From contig NZ_FQWO01000009.1 in NCBI RefSeq assembly GCF_900129705.1, forward strand, positions 1 through 64,000: a stretch of 64,000 nucleotides of DNA, in the 5' to 3' direction. The notes beneath the pieces were generated by a model that was not told the origin of the DNA, did not search any database, and saw only the letters and a program-made list of their open reading frames with translations. Each line of letters starts with the position of its first letter. Positions within the stretch are counted from its first letter, which is position 1. Source of the DNA: Flavobacterium granuli (GTDB lineage: Bacteria > Bacteroidota > Bacteroidia > Flavobacteriales > Flavobacteriaceae). This document shows, piece by piece, positions 1 through 7,791 of the stretch. Position numbers and translations under genes: made by a program.

Positions 1-192
1 GGTCAATATACTTCCGGAGTTATTTAGCCATCGGTATGCTCTCATTCTTTTCACTTTATTACATCCAAATATACATCTTCGAGATCAAATTATTTTTGCA
101 ACGCAAACATAGGAGTTATCGGGATGAGTTGTCAGGTGTGAGATTACATAAGGGAGGTGTTACATAAACAATATGAAAATGGATGAAATCAA
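1..192. other. Left-edge region without a confident gene
   Basis: No complete gene is visible. On the minus strand an ATG at 45 opens a frame that runs off the left edge (15 codons, beginning MRAYRW). A TATATTTG -7-like element lies at 66-73 on the same strand, so a gene may start here and continue outside the window. This is too short to judge. Confidence 0.25.
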
Positions 193-396
193 TTAGCCAA
201 CAATCAGGGGCTGTACTTGTTCTAATTTTAAACCCGTGTATGAGCAAAATTCTTCAATACTTATGAATTGATGTTCTTCTTTATTCAGCTGTTTTTTTAT
301 CTCAATCAGAAGTAATCGTGCATAACGATAGCTTTTACCTGTCACTCTCTGAACGTCTTTAGGGTAGATACACACTCTCTTTTGTTCTATTTTCAT
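193..396 (-). CDS. Small conserved hypothetical, possibly DNA-binding
   Basis: This 67-residue protein starts MKIEQKRVCIYPKDV and has short helices suggestive of a winged or helix-turn-helix fold (roughly residues 12-33 and 43-60, the latter containing SIEEFCSYTGL). Small proteins of this kind with a CIYPKD segment are common in Flavobacteriia. They recur near mobile or accessory regions, but their function is not established to my knowledge. The gene has an ATG start, no signal peptide and no membrane segment. It is isolated, with non-coding DNA on both sides, so context gives no role. A DNA-binding function is inference only. Confidence 0.6.
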   Translation of the reverse strand: MKIEQKRVCIYPKDVQRVTGKSYRYARLLLIEIKKQLNKEEHQFISIEEFCSYTGLKLEQVQPLIVG

Positions 397-971
397 ATAT
401 GTAAAATTTATTTGTTGGCGGTCATATATGGTATGCTTCGCCAGTTTGCAAGCTCGGGTCGCCTTTTTATTTATTGGTGTTTATCTCACAATATTTTATT
501 TTCATCGGTGTTCGATGATTATTCAATTGCTTACGCAAACTTGTTGTTAATGGCGATTTCATCTGTCTCTATTTTATGTTTTTTATCGGTCATATCTGCT
601 TGCTTGGCTCTTCTCCCCGATTACCATCGGGACTCGGGTCGTTTTTTGCTTAGGTGTGTTGTTTTTCATAAAAATTAAAATGGTTTCCTGAAGTTTTAGT
701 ATCGCAGGATACCAACTGTTTTTGCTTTTGAAATGGGAGTAAATCTATGTACTCTAAAATCCTTTTGCAACAGTATTATAGTGGGTTTTCAGGATTTCAA
801 CTATGGATTTTCACGAAATCCGCAGTAGCTTTCCTGTTAATAAATTGTTATTTATCAATAGATTAGCTTATTTTTGAAGTTGGTTTAGCTGAAAGTATTC
901 AGTACGTAGCTCTTGCAATAACAGGATTGTTTCCAGACAAATAACAATCCCCGAATTTAATTGATGCGCCT
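397..971. other. Non-coding stretch with small palindromic repeats
   Basis: A 98-codon open frame at 382-678 is not convincing: it has poor composition and it overlaps the start of the minus-strand gene. The stretch contains a copy of a GCTTCGCC...GCTCGGGTC repeat (435-460) and a perfect stem, CCCGAT/ATCGGG, at 616-631 followed by CTCGGGTC. I see no gene. It probably holds the promoter for the regulator starting at 972, but no clear TAnnTTTG element was found. Confidence 0.5.
435..460 (+). repeat. Short G+C-rich repeat, copy 1
   Basis: The pattern GCTTCGCCAGTTTGCAAGCTCGGGTC stands out from its A+T-rich surroundings (the first 20 bases are GCTTCGCCAGTTTGCAAGCT). Related copies lie inside the RAYT gene (5839-5870) and at 16744-16773, all in the same orientation. 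It is a dispersed short element of unknown mechanism. Confidence 0.55.
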
Positions 972-2669
972 ATGAAACAGCTTTTTAGATTAGTGCTACT
1001 GGTACCCTTCTGGCTACAGTCGCAAAACACCTCGTTCCAAATTCCGGATTCGATCCAGCACAAAGATTTTCGTTATTTGGAAGACCGGATTTATCAGTTT
1101 AGAAATGACAGTGCCAGAGCTGCCTTATACTTGTTTAGTTATGTCAAAAAAGCAAAACGGGAACGTAACTGGCGGGAACTTCAAAATGGCTACCAAAGCC
1201 TATTGCACCAGTCTCCCCCAGCCCTGCGTTTAGTCTATGCCGACAGTATGGTTTATGCAGCAAAGAAGACAAGTGACGATGCCGCTATAGGGGCTGCTTT
1301 CCTGACTAAAGGAATCGTTTTTTATGCCCAGAAAAAATATAAAGAGGCATTAGACGACTATCTTATTGCGAACGAGTACATCGCCAGAACAAACGATTAC
1401 TACCTCATCTATAAAGTAAAATACAACATGGCACTGCTAAAAAGCTATTCGGGGTTTTACGAAGAAGCTATTTCTTTGTTGCGAGAATGCGTCAGTTATT
1501 ATAAAAAGAAGCATGACGGAGCCTACCTTAATTCCTTGCATTCATTGGGACTTTCCTATAATAAGGTGGGTAATTACGGGCTGTGCTCCCAAACCAATGC
1601 CGAAGGAATCAGAGAAAGCGAAAAGCGAGCCGTTCCCGAAATGACTAGCTATTTTAAACATTCGGAAGGAGTCAATCAGTATTTCCTAAAAAATTACCAG
1701 CAGTCGATTGATTATCTGAAAAATACAGTCGCTGTCTTAGAAAATAACGACGATTTTGCCAATGAGGCAGTAGGGAACTTTTACATTGGCAAAAGTTATT
1801 GGGCTCTTAAAAAGCATGAAACGGCCATCCCTTATTTTACTAAGGTGGATCAGATTCTTAACAGCAGGCAATTTACTAGAAGGGACTTATTAGAAAGCTA
1901 TCAACTATTGATTCATTATTATAAAGCAAAAGACAATGCCAAGCTACATTTGTATTATATAGATCAGCTCTTCAAAGCAGATCGTTTACTGCATGAAACC
2001 AATCTCTATCTCGTCTCTAAAGTAAACAAGGAGTATGATAATAAAACCCACATCATTGAAAAACAAAAATTAGAACACTTAATCGATAAAGGAAAATACA
2101 ATGATATCATCTTTATTGCTATTGTAACCCTATTATTCATGATTCTGCTTTTCTTGGGCTACCGGGATTTTAAAAACAAAAGTATGTATAAAAAGAAATT
2201 CGAAGCTCTTATGGATAAAAACGGTGAAGCTAAAAAAGAAACCACTAAAATACCACATAGTGGTATTGCCGACATTAATCCCACAGTAGCAGCTGAACTA
2301 ATCAAACAACTCGAAAAATGGGAAAAGGACAAGAAATTCCTGGACCAGGACATTAGTCTGGTGAAACTGGCTGCCAGTTTTAACTCTAATACGAAATACC
2401 TCTCTTTGATTGTGTACCATTACCGTCATAAAAAATTTGTGACTTATGTCAATGAGCTGAAAATAGATTATCTGATTCAGGCTCTCGAGGAAAATAAGCA
2501 GTTACGACAGTATAATCAGAAAGCGTTGGCCGAAGAAATAGGCTTTAGCTCTATCCAGCGTTTTGCCCACGCTTTTCGTGCCAGAACTGAAATGCCTGCC
2601 TCCTATTTTATGGCACAACTCCGAAAAGAAGAGACGACAAGCGGCTTGCAAACAAAAACTGCTTTGTAA
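972..2669 (+). CDS. TPR-containing membrane AraC-family regulator
   Basis: This 565-residue protein has an N-terminal signal-like segment (about residues 1-18), then a helical TPR-like region (about 90-340, with repeats such as GIVFYAQKKYKEALDDY and GKSYWALKKHETAIPYF). A single transmembrane helix (about 377-398) follows, and then a C-terminal AraC-type helix-turn-helix domain (about 455-555, with ISLVKLAASFNSN and LAEEIGFSSIQRFAHAFR). This is a one-protein sensor-regulator architecture known in Bacteroidota: the TPR part is thought to sit outside or at the membrane and the DNA-binding part in the cytoplasm. No partner or target is evident next to it. The ATG at 972 gives the signal-like start. 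The ligand and regulon are unknown. Confidence 0.85.
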   Translation: MKQLFRLVLLVPFWLQSQNTSFQIPDSIQHKDFRYLEDRIYQFRNDSARAALYLFSYVKKAKRERNWRELQNGYQSLLHQSPPALRLVYADSMVYAAKKTSDDAAIGAAFLTKGIVFYAQKKYKEALDDYLIANEYIARTNDYYLIYKVKYNMALLKSYSGFYEEAISLLRECVSYYKKKHDGAYLNSLHSLGLSYNKVGNYGLCSQTNAEGIRESEKRAVPEMTSYFKHSEGVNQYFLKNYQQSIDYLKNTVAVLENNDDFANEAVGNFYIGKSYWALKKHETAIPYFTKVDQILNSRQFTRRDLLESYQLLIHYYKAKDNAKLHLYYIDQLFKADRLLHETNLYLVSKVNKEYDNKTHIIEKQKLEHLIDKGKYNDIIFIAIVTLLFMILLFLGYRDFKNKSMYKKKFEALMDKNGEAKKETTKIPHSGIADINPTVAAELIKQLEKWEKDKKFLDQDISLVKLAASFNSNTKYLSLIVYHYRHKKFVTYVNELKIDYLIQALEENKQLRQYNQKALAEEIGFSSIQRFAHAFRARTEMPASYFMAQLRKEETTSGLQTKTAL

Positions 2670-2765
2670 TCTTCTTCTTTAGCACAATATTACTTTTCTT
2701 GATTGATGTTGTTTGAGGGTATAGGTAAGATGGTTGCCAGCCTGGGATTGATAGGGTAGAATTTT

Positions 2766-2914
2766 ATTTCGTGCAGCAGCGTGGTGGATTGTGAAATTTA
2801 TAATTTCTACTCATAATTATTAGTTTTTAGTTTTTACACAAATTTTGCACTTTAATCACGAACCACACGAAAGGATTAGCTTCGCTGAATTTCATTTCGT
2901 GCGGTAGCGGGGGG
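2766..2914 (-). repeat. RAYT-derived non-autonomous REP element, copy A
   Basis: The right part is the REP palindrome (CCACACGAAA ... TTTCGTGCGG followed by TAGCGGGG, about 2862-2912). To its left lie the upstream region and first nine or so codons of the RAYT gene found at 5564-6160 (complement of ATGAGTAGAAATTATAAATT). The left edge is a second, degenerate REP tail (TTTCGTGCAGCAGCG). The RAYT coding sequence between is missing. Copy D at 13873-14018 has the same internal junction, so this looks like a mobilised deletion derivative comparable to a MITE. Confidence 0.8.
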
Positions 2915-3025
2915 GGTATTGCCTACAAATACCAGTTTCTTTTTCATGGTTGATTTAGTTTAATTTTCGTTCTGGTAACAAACCGATAATAATGAGACAG
3001 GACCACGTAAAAATCCATAGAACAA

Positions 3026-3601
3026 CTATTTTGCACCATTAACAACAGTGTTGTACCACAAACCAGACACTTCGCTATCACTATCGATTTTTACTTTTTT
3101 CAAGAATACCCATTTAGCATTCACTTTTTTATAAACCGTAAAAAAACAAGGCAATTTTGGTGCTTTAGTATTTTGGCTATTATAATCCTCCACATGCATT
3201 AAATCGTTTTTTGACACAAAAAAACCATAGATGTCATACTTCTTTTGCTCTGCTAAATCCAATGAAATCTGCCTTACTGTTTTAAACGTATCTTTACTTG
3301 ATTTAATGATCAATTCCCATTGTTTTCTATTCTTAGGATAACAAACAATCCTGCATTGACCAACAGAATCATCGTTGTATGACATAATAGGCAAATTGAA
3401 AATACTTCTTCGGCGGTTTTGCGAGTACAACCCATTTGATAATTCTCCTATCCAACAAACTAAATCTTTCTGATTCTTAAAAAAATCTACTTTTGAATCG
3501 GTTGTATTTGAAGATAAAGACTCCAAATCAGATGTCTGACTATATGTTGTTCCAATAACCAAAAAGATTATCAAAAGAATCCGTAGCAATGCTTTTTTCA
3601 T
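3026..3601 (-). CDS. Secreted hypothetical protein
   Basis: This 191-residue protein has a clear signal peptide (MKKALLRILLIIFLVIG, cleavage probably near TYSQ). The mature part has no motif that I recognise. It contains a few aromatic and lysine-rich strands (for example CFFTVYKKVNAKWVFLKKV near the C-terminus) that suggest a small beta-rich domain similar to those in periplasmic or surface hypotheticals. It opens the minus-strand accessory island and is followed 75 bp upstream by another secreted hypothetical (3681-4307). The A+T-rich composition matches the island. Function unknown. Confidence 0.7.
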   Translation of the reverse strand: MKKALLRILLIIFLVIGTTYSQTSDLESLSSNTTDSKVDFFKNQKDLVCWIGELSNGLYSQNRRRSIFNLPIMSYNDDSVGQCRIVCYPKNRKQWELIIKSSKDTFKTVRQISLDLAEQKKYDIYGFFVSKNDLMHVEDYNSQNTKAPKLPCFFTVYKKVNAKWVFLKKVKIDSDSEVSGLWYNTVVNGAK

Positions 3602-3680
3602 AGATTTATGTGTAAGTATTAATCGTAAAGTTGTTCTTATAACTAGATAACAGAGCTGAAAAACTATTAAACTATTGTTA

Positions 3681-4307
3681 TTACTTAAATTTCAACATCC
3701 CCCATGTTTTTTCTATTTCTTTTTTTACTATATCCTCTTGACCATATTTGTAAAAAAACAGTATTTCAACTCTACCAACATTATCTTTATAAACTATTAA
3801 TTTTTTACATCTTGGATAAATTCCTAGATATAAGTTTTTTCTAACTTTTAAATTATAAACATATCCTCTATTTGCATTCATTTTTTTTATGAGAGACACA
3901 CTTAGTAAATTTTTATTTGAGAAACGATTATCCATTTCTGCAGCTATAGCTTCTTTCGAACGACGATTCAAATCTCTAGTAGCAATTAAATATTTTTGTG
4001 CCCTAGTTTTACCTTCAGGATAATGAATAACAGCTACACTAAACATAATCTGATTGTCTTTATTTATCATAGAAATATTACTTTGACTCTGCCGATTGTT
4101 TGGATATATTTCAAAATAAGAAGAAACAGCTCTAACATAGAAATAATTATCTGGTCGATGATAATTAATTATTTTAGCTTCTTTGACAAATAATTGATCA
4201 TATTCATCCAAATAGCTTTGCGAGTGCATATTAAAAACAATAAAGAAAATAAAAACAAACAACAGTTTCCATTTTCTTTCTTTTTGCGTATTCAAGTTAA
4301 ATTTCAT
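3681..4307 (-). CDS. Secreted hypothetical protein
   Basis: This 208-residue protein has an N-terminal hydrophobic segment after a basic stretch (KERKWKLLFVFIFFIVFNMHSQ), consistent with a signal peptide ending near residue 30. The rest is lysine- and tyrosine-rich. Its end, VKKEIEKTWGMLKF, resembles the tail of periplasmic hypotheticals, but no family can be named. Nothing in it suggests an enzyme. It lies between another secreted hypothetical and a truncated LRR gene in the accessory island and has the same strand and composition. Confidence 0.65.
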   Translation of the reverse strand: MKFNLNTQKERKWKLLFVFIFFIVFNMHSQSYLDEYDQLFVKEAKIINYHRPDNYFYVRAVSSYFEIYPNNRQSQSNISMINKDNQIMFSVAVIHYPEGKTRAQKYLIATRDLNRRSKEAIAAEMDNRFSNKNLLSVSLIKKMNANRGYVYNLKVRKNLYLGIYPRCKKLIVYKDNVGRVEILFFYKYGQEDIVKKEIEKTWGMLKFK

Positions 4308-4425
4308 TATTGCAACTTTAAATTAGTAATAAGAATTTTAAAAAATAATATTTACTTCCTCCATAAATAGTTGTAGAGTCATCTTGATTTAGATACGAAC
4401 CTGATGGTACATTGTTAAAATTTAT

Positions 4426-4761
4426 TTAGTTAACTTTATCAGGTATCGCTCTAATAACTGGTGGATTAATAAATTTAATTGGAATCGTTTTTTTATCACT
4501 TTTAATTGTATCAATTATCACAACATCAATAGTTGATATATTACTTAATTTTGGATTATCTGACACATCTAAATAATTAAGCTTCCTACCAGGCATAAAA
4601 AAAGTAATATTTTCTAACTTATTATATGAAAGAAAAATTTCTTTAATTTCTGTTTTATACAAAAAAAAAGAAATTTCATTAATTTCATTATTTGAAAGGT
4701 TAACCTTTTTTATATATTTAGAAATATTATTCTTTACTTCAAATCCAAATCTTTCAACCAA
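4426..4761 (-). pseudogene. 5'-truncated leucine-rich-repeat gene
   Basis: The readable frame (111 codons) contains at least three LRR-like units: KKVNLSNNEINEI, KEIFLSYNKLENI and LNYLDVSDNPKLSNI. It has no proper start. Its upstream side runs directly into a fragment of the RAYT gene (junction near 4758-4761), in a different frame. The first codon of the frame is only a TTG that lies inside the RAYT fragment. I read this as a longer LRR protein whose 5' part was lost when the REP/RAYT derivative inserted or recombined. Translation from the RAYT start would stop after about ten codons past the junction. Confidence 0.6.
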
Positions 4762-4923
4762 GCTACCACTGCAAAGCTTATAAAATACAAGCCCTCTGGA
4801 TTGTGAAATTTATAATTTCTACTCATAATTATTAGTTTTTAGTTTTTACACAAATTTTGCACTTTAATCACGAACCACACGAAAGGATTAGCTTCGCTGA
4901 ATTTCATTTCGTGCGGTAGCGGG
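4758..4923 (-). repeat. RAYT 5'-end fragment plus REP, copy B
   Basis: This is a near-identical copy of the first 24 or so codons of the RAYT gene (start codon at 4824-4826, reading MSRNYKFHNPEGLYF and on to AWL), its upstream region and the right-hand REP palindrome ending TAGCGGGGG at about 4923. Unlike copies A and D it retains more of the coding sequence and lacks the left REP tail. It abuts a truncated LRR gene on one side and the stop codon of the next gene on the other. Confidence 0.8.
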
Positions 4924-4926
4924 GGA

Positions 4927-5442
4927 TTATTTCAAACTATCTTTTGGAATTCCAAATGACTTAAAATCCATATAATTAGGATTAACACGTCGAACTATTT
5001 CCCAATAAATATAATACGGTTTAGAAGGTTCTATTTTCACTCTACCCCATTCACTTTTTACTTCTTTCCATATATTGTTTTCTTTTTTATATTCAAAAAG
5101 ATATTGTATTCCTGCTTTAAAATAAATTATAGTTACGACGGCTCTATTATCATTCAATTTAATTCTAACTGCATGAAATCTATTATTTTCAGTCTTTAAC
5201 AATTCATTTGCGGATAAGAAATTAACCCCCAATAAATCGTAATTAACCGTTTTCCCATTTATTTCATTAAAAACATTTCTATGAAGATTCAATGAAAACA
5301 GACTCATCTTTTTAGAAGATAATGATTTAGACAGCAAAACTTCTATATCATCAACTGTATTAAAGTTTAAATTTAAAGCTGTTGGATATGAAATCAAACC
5401 TAAACATACTAATGCTATTATTACAATTATTCTTTTTTTCAT
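4927..5442 (-). CDS. Secreted hypothetical protein with a duplicated 3' end elsewhere
   Basis: This 171-residue protein starts MKKRIIVIIALVCLGLISYP, a signal peptide or single N-terminal anchor. The mature part has strands such as AVVTIIYFKAGIQYLFEYKKE and ends FGIPKDSLK. No family recognised. Its stop codon lies immediately next to REP copy B, so the element marks its 3' boundary. A degenerate copy of its last 25 codons is present at 7538-7617, which shows that the gene or its 3' end has been duplicated within the island. Confidence 0.7.
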   Translation of the reverse strand: MKKRIIVIIALVCLGLISYPTALNLNFNTVDDIEVLLSKSLSSKKMSLFSLNLHRNVFNEINGKTVNYDLLGVNFLSANELLKTENNRFHAVRIKLNDNRAVVTIIYFKAGIQYLFEYKKENNIWKEVKSEWGRVKIEPSKPYYIYWEIVRRVNPNYMDFKSFGIPKDSLK

Positions 5443-5520
5443 AATCTTCTCTACAATTTTACAAGAGCAACATTACCCATATTAACTACAAATCCATAAG
5501 TTGCTATTTCCCAATTATTT

Positions 5521-5560
5521 CCCCGCCGCTACCGCACGAATCCTTTCGTGTGGTTCATTA
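5521..5560 (+). repeat. REP sequence at the 3' side of the RAYT gene
   Basis: CCGCTACCGCACGAA and TTTCGTGTGGTTC form a hairpin. This is the reverse complement of the REP on the 5' side (6196-6256) with a shorter loop. The transposase gene is therefore flanked by REPs in opposite orientation, as expected for a RAYT with its substrate sequences. Confidence 0.8.
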
Positions 5561-5563
5561 TCG

Positions 5564-6160
5564 TCAAACATCATACATTCTAAAAACTACTACATCGTCA
5601 ATTAATCCTTTTTGCCCCGAATAATCTATGGCACTACTATATACATAATCTTCTGCTTTATAAACTAAACCTTCTTCCACAGGATTATTATGTACATAAT
5701 CTATCTTTTGTTGAATAACCTTATTACTCCATAGCTCAATTGATTTGTTATCGTGTCTCCAAAACTGATGATGCTTTACATTGGAACTCTTTTCTGCTTC
5801 TTTTTTAAAAAAATCCAACAAGAACTCTTTTCTACTTTGCTTCGCCAGTTCGCCTTTCAGGCTCGGGTCTCTTGGATTTTCTTGAATGCTTTTTACAATT
5901 GATTGACTAGTAAACCTTTTTAAATCACCAATCAATAATTCCGGTTTTTGATCATTTATACTCCTAAAAACCAGATGTACGTGATTACTCATAATACACC
6001 AAGCATGAATTTCTAAACCTTTGCTTTTTTGACAAAAAATTAAACTCTCTAAAAACAAATCTTTATATTCATTCCTCGTAAATACATCCAACCAAGCTAC
6101 CACTGCAAAGCTTATAAAATACAATCCCTCTGGATTATGAAATTTATAATTTCTACTCAT
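5564..6160 (-). CDS. REP-associated tyrosine transposase (RAYT, Y1_Tnp family)
   Basis: This 198-residue protein has the Y1 single-strand transposase fold hallmarks. The HUH-type motif SNHVHLV (His60, His62) and the YVHNNPV segment carrying the likely nucleophile Tyr155 are both present, so it appears catalytically intact. Such proteins bind and cleave REP hairpins. Here REPs flank the gene on both sides, and derivatives of its 5' end lie at 2766-2914, 4758-4923 and 13873-14018. Compared with relatives I recall, in which an ENP segment is followed directly by a SRKE-like segment, there is an extra block of about 11 residues (around 97-108, RDPSLKGELAKQ) encoded by a dispersed G+C-rich repeat. 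The start is the ATG shared with the copies. Confidence 0.9.
   Translation of the reverse strand: MSRNYKFHNPEGLYFISFAVVAWLDVFTRNEYKDLFLESLIFCQKSKGLEIHAWCIMSNHVHLVFRSINDQKPELLIGDLKRFTSQSIVKSIQENPRDPSLKGELAKQSRKEFLLDFFKKEAEKSSNVKHHQFWRHDNKSIELWSNKVIQQKIDYVHNNPVEEGLVYKAEDYVYSSAIDYSGQKGLIDDVVVFRMYDV
5839..5870 (+). repeat. Short G+C-rich repeat inserted in frame in the RAYT gene, copy 2
   Basis: GCTTCGCCAGTTCGCC ... GGCTCGGGTC resembles the non-coding copies at 435-460 and 16744-16773. Read on the minus strand it encodes RDPSLKGELAKQ within the transposase, between conserved segments, without breaking the frame. Confidence 0.6.
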
Positions 6161-6258
6161 AATTATTAGTTTTTAGTTTTTACACAAATTTTGCACTTTA
6201 ATCACGAACCACACGAAAGGATTAGCTTCGCTGAATTTCATTTCGTGCGGTAGCGGGG
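6161..6258 (-). repeat. RAYT upstream region and 5' REP palindrome
   Basis: The segment upstream of the RAYT start carries CCACACGAAA and TTTCGTGCGG arms separated by about 20 bases, followed by TAGCGGGGG (about 6200-6256). It is nearly identical in copies A, B and D. It probably serves both as transposase substrate and as the gene's promoter region. Confidence 0.8.
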
Positions 6259-6349
6259 GATTATTGGACTATATTGAATACATAATGGGTATTAAACCTG
6301 AATTTTATATATTATTTCCTGTATAGACTTATTTAACCTTGTCAACTCA

Positions 6350-6574
6350 TCATTGGTTAAAAAAATCCATTAATTTTGTATAAATCAAACAAATTAAAGC
6401 GAAGATTAAACCTGTTAAAATAAAATAATACTTAATAGTACTTGCTTTGCTATACGCATCTTGATTCAAATAGTCTCTCAAAAACAGCTTTTTTCTTAAA
6501 GATAAGTATAAAGCATAAATTAAGATTATTAATACAATAACAAAAAATATAATCCATCCCATATTTCTATCCAT
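6350..6574 (-). CDS. Two-helix small membrane protein, possible immunity protein
   Basis: This 74-residue protein has two transmembrane helices (about 6-26 and 49-68) joined by a basic loop (SLRKKLFLRDYL). Its start lies 10 bp after the stop of the toxin-like gene 6585-7322 on the same strand, so the two are almost certainly cotranscribed. In polymorphic toxin systems the gene directly downstream of the toxin encodes its immunity protein, and membrane-acting toxins usually have membrane-bound immunity proteins. The role is inferred from position and topology only; no family match is claimed. Confidence 0.6.
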   Translation of the reverse strand: MDRNMGWIIFFVIVLIILIYALYLSLRKKLFLRDYLNQDAYSKASTIKYYFILTGLIFALICLIYTKLMDFFNQ

Positions 6575-6584
6575 AGTTAGTTTT

Positions 6585-7322
6585 TTACTCCTTTATGTAT
6601 TCTATCCCGTTTTGACTTAACTCAAAAATAATTTTTTCTCCAGTAGTTGTTGTAAATTTTCCAAACACTATAGAGTTAGCTTCAAGTCCTACAGTAATTG
6701 CCCATGCCGCATAATCAAAACTCTGTATAGTATTATCTCTTAAGTCAATAAAGAAATCTATTCCTGTACCAATAAGCGATATAGTTCCTCCAAAAGTCAT
6801 CAATGGTACTCCGACTTCAGCTCCAATTCCCGTAGCATTTAGAACTATACCAAAATCATTTACAGAATCGCCCATGCCATGAAAAACATTAGCAACAGTT
6901 TCTAAAGTCCAATTACGATAAGGATTGTCATCACTACTATCTACTAAAGAAAGCATGCTGTTTACGAATGAATCAACAGGACTATCCCCACCGTTGCTAG
7001 TTGAACCACTTCCACCATTATAAAAATCTGAATACCCAATACTGTCTAAGAAAAAAGATCCTGATCCACCCGTAGTAGTGTTTGTCCAACTCCAAGAAGA
7101 ATAACCACTAGATGAATAAGCCGGAGTCTTATCTAACACTATCACTTCATTTAATCCCTCTCCAAAAAATGAAAATGAATCACCACTACTACTCATAATG
7201 TATGAGCCGGCTGGTATACTACTTAAGTTTCCACTATTTACAGCATCAACAAATTGTTGCCAAGTGTACCCGCCACTTCCCCCGACGAATCGAAGCTGTT
7301 CCTCTTTACAGATCACTTCCAT
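6585..7322 (-). CDS. Toxin-like protein 1: constant GG-leader N-terminus, hydrophobic variable C-terminus
   Basis: From the ATG at 7322 this reads MEVICKEEQLRFVGG, a double-glycine leader end, then GYTWQQFVDAVNSGNLSS and a serine/glycine-rich domain to about residue 110. That region is about 95 percent identical in DNA to the protein at 8928-9791. After a shared YNGGS the two proteins diverge completely. The C-terminus here (about 115-245) contains a glycine-rich hydrophobic stretch, GIVLNATGIGAEVGVPLMTF and following residues, which suggests a membrane-inserting or pretoxin-like domain. Conserved leader codons continue upstream of this ATG (reading TKLAFDLLEQE) but lack an ATG there, so the leader is shortened or starts at a non-standard codon. 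The downstream partner is the two-helix protein at 6350-6574. A polymorphic toxin or bacteriocin role is inference. Confidence 0.65.
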   Translation of the reverse strand: MEVICKEEQLRFVGGSGGYTWQQFVDAVNSGNLSSIPAGSYIMSSSGDSFSFFGEGLNEVIVLDKTPAYSSSGYSSWSWTNTTTGGSGSFFLDSIGYSDFYNGGSGSTSNGGDSPVDSFVNSMLSLVDSSDDNPYRNWTLETVANVFHGMGDSVNDFGIVLNATGIGAEVGVPLMTFGGTISLIGTGIDFFIDLRDNTIQSFDYAAWAITVGLEANSIVFGKFTTTTGEKIIFELSQNGIEYIKE

Positions 7323-7360
7323 TTCCTGCTCCAGCAGGTCGAATGCTAATTTTGTTTTTC

Positions 7361-7791
7361 GTAAATTTATTTTTTTTATATTACACAGTCAAACTCAAAA
7401 TCCCCACAAAACTTAAATCTCAATTAATCAATTTTTAATACTTTTCAATCGGGACACCTGCTCTTGTTGGCAGGCAAGGCTTACAAAACTTCACTATCCC
7501 TTATTGGATCGAAAGGAATTTTTATATATGCAATCGGAGATTATTTTAAACTATCTTTTGGAATTTCAAATGACTTAAAATCCATATAATTAGGATTAAC
7601 ACGTCTAACAATTTCCAATAGACTAGCCTAATATAATTATTCAATAGCACCTAAAATCAAACCCTATAATTACGACAAATTTTAATACGCGTACAAAATT
7701 ATAACCAAAATAATTATAAAAAATACTATATATCTTTTTGCAATTTATTTTGCTTAAGAATCTGTAAATACATCAGGAGCTAGACTACGGT
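7361..7791. other. Non-coding stretch upstream of toxin-like gene 1
   Basis: No gene is seen here. It contains the divergence point from toxin-like gene 2 (similarity stops near 7360), a short G+C-richer patch (7450-7490) and the decayed copy of the 3' end of gene 4927-5442. No promoter with a convincing TAnnTTTG was found for the gene at 7322. Confidence 0.5.
7538..7617 (-). pseudogene. Fragment duplicating the 3' end of gene 4927-5442
   Basis: On the minus strand it reads EIVRRVNPNYMDFKSFEIPK then DSLK and stop. This matches the last 25 residues of the protein at 4927-5442 with a single Gly-to-Glu difference. No upstream coding sequence is attached. It is a remnant of a recombined or deleted copy. 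Confidence 0.75.

Noticed and set aside
382..678. 98-codon plus-strand frame
   Set aside because: It overlaps the start of the minus-strand small gene, runs through a G+C-rich repeat and a palindrome, and its composition (many Leu/Ser/Cys, no domain) looks like chance.
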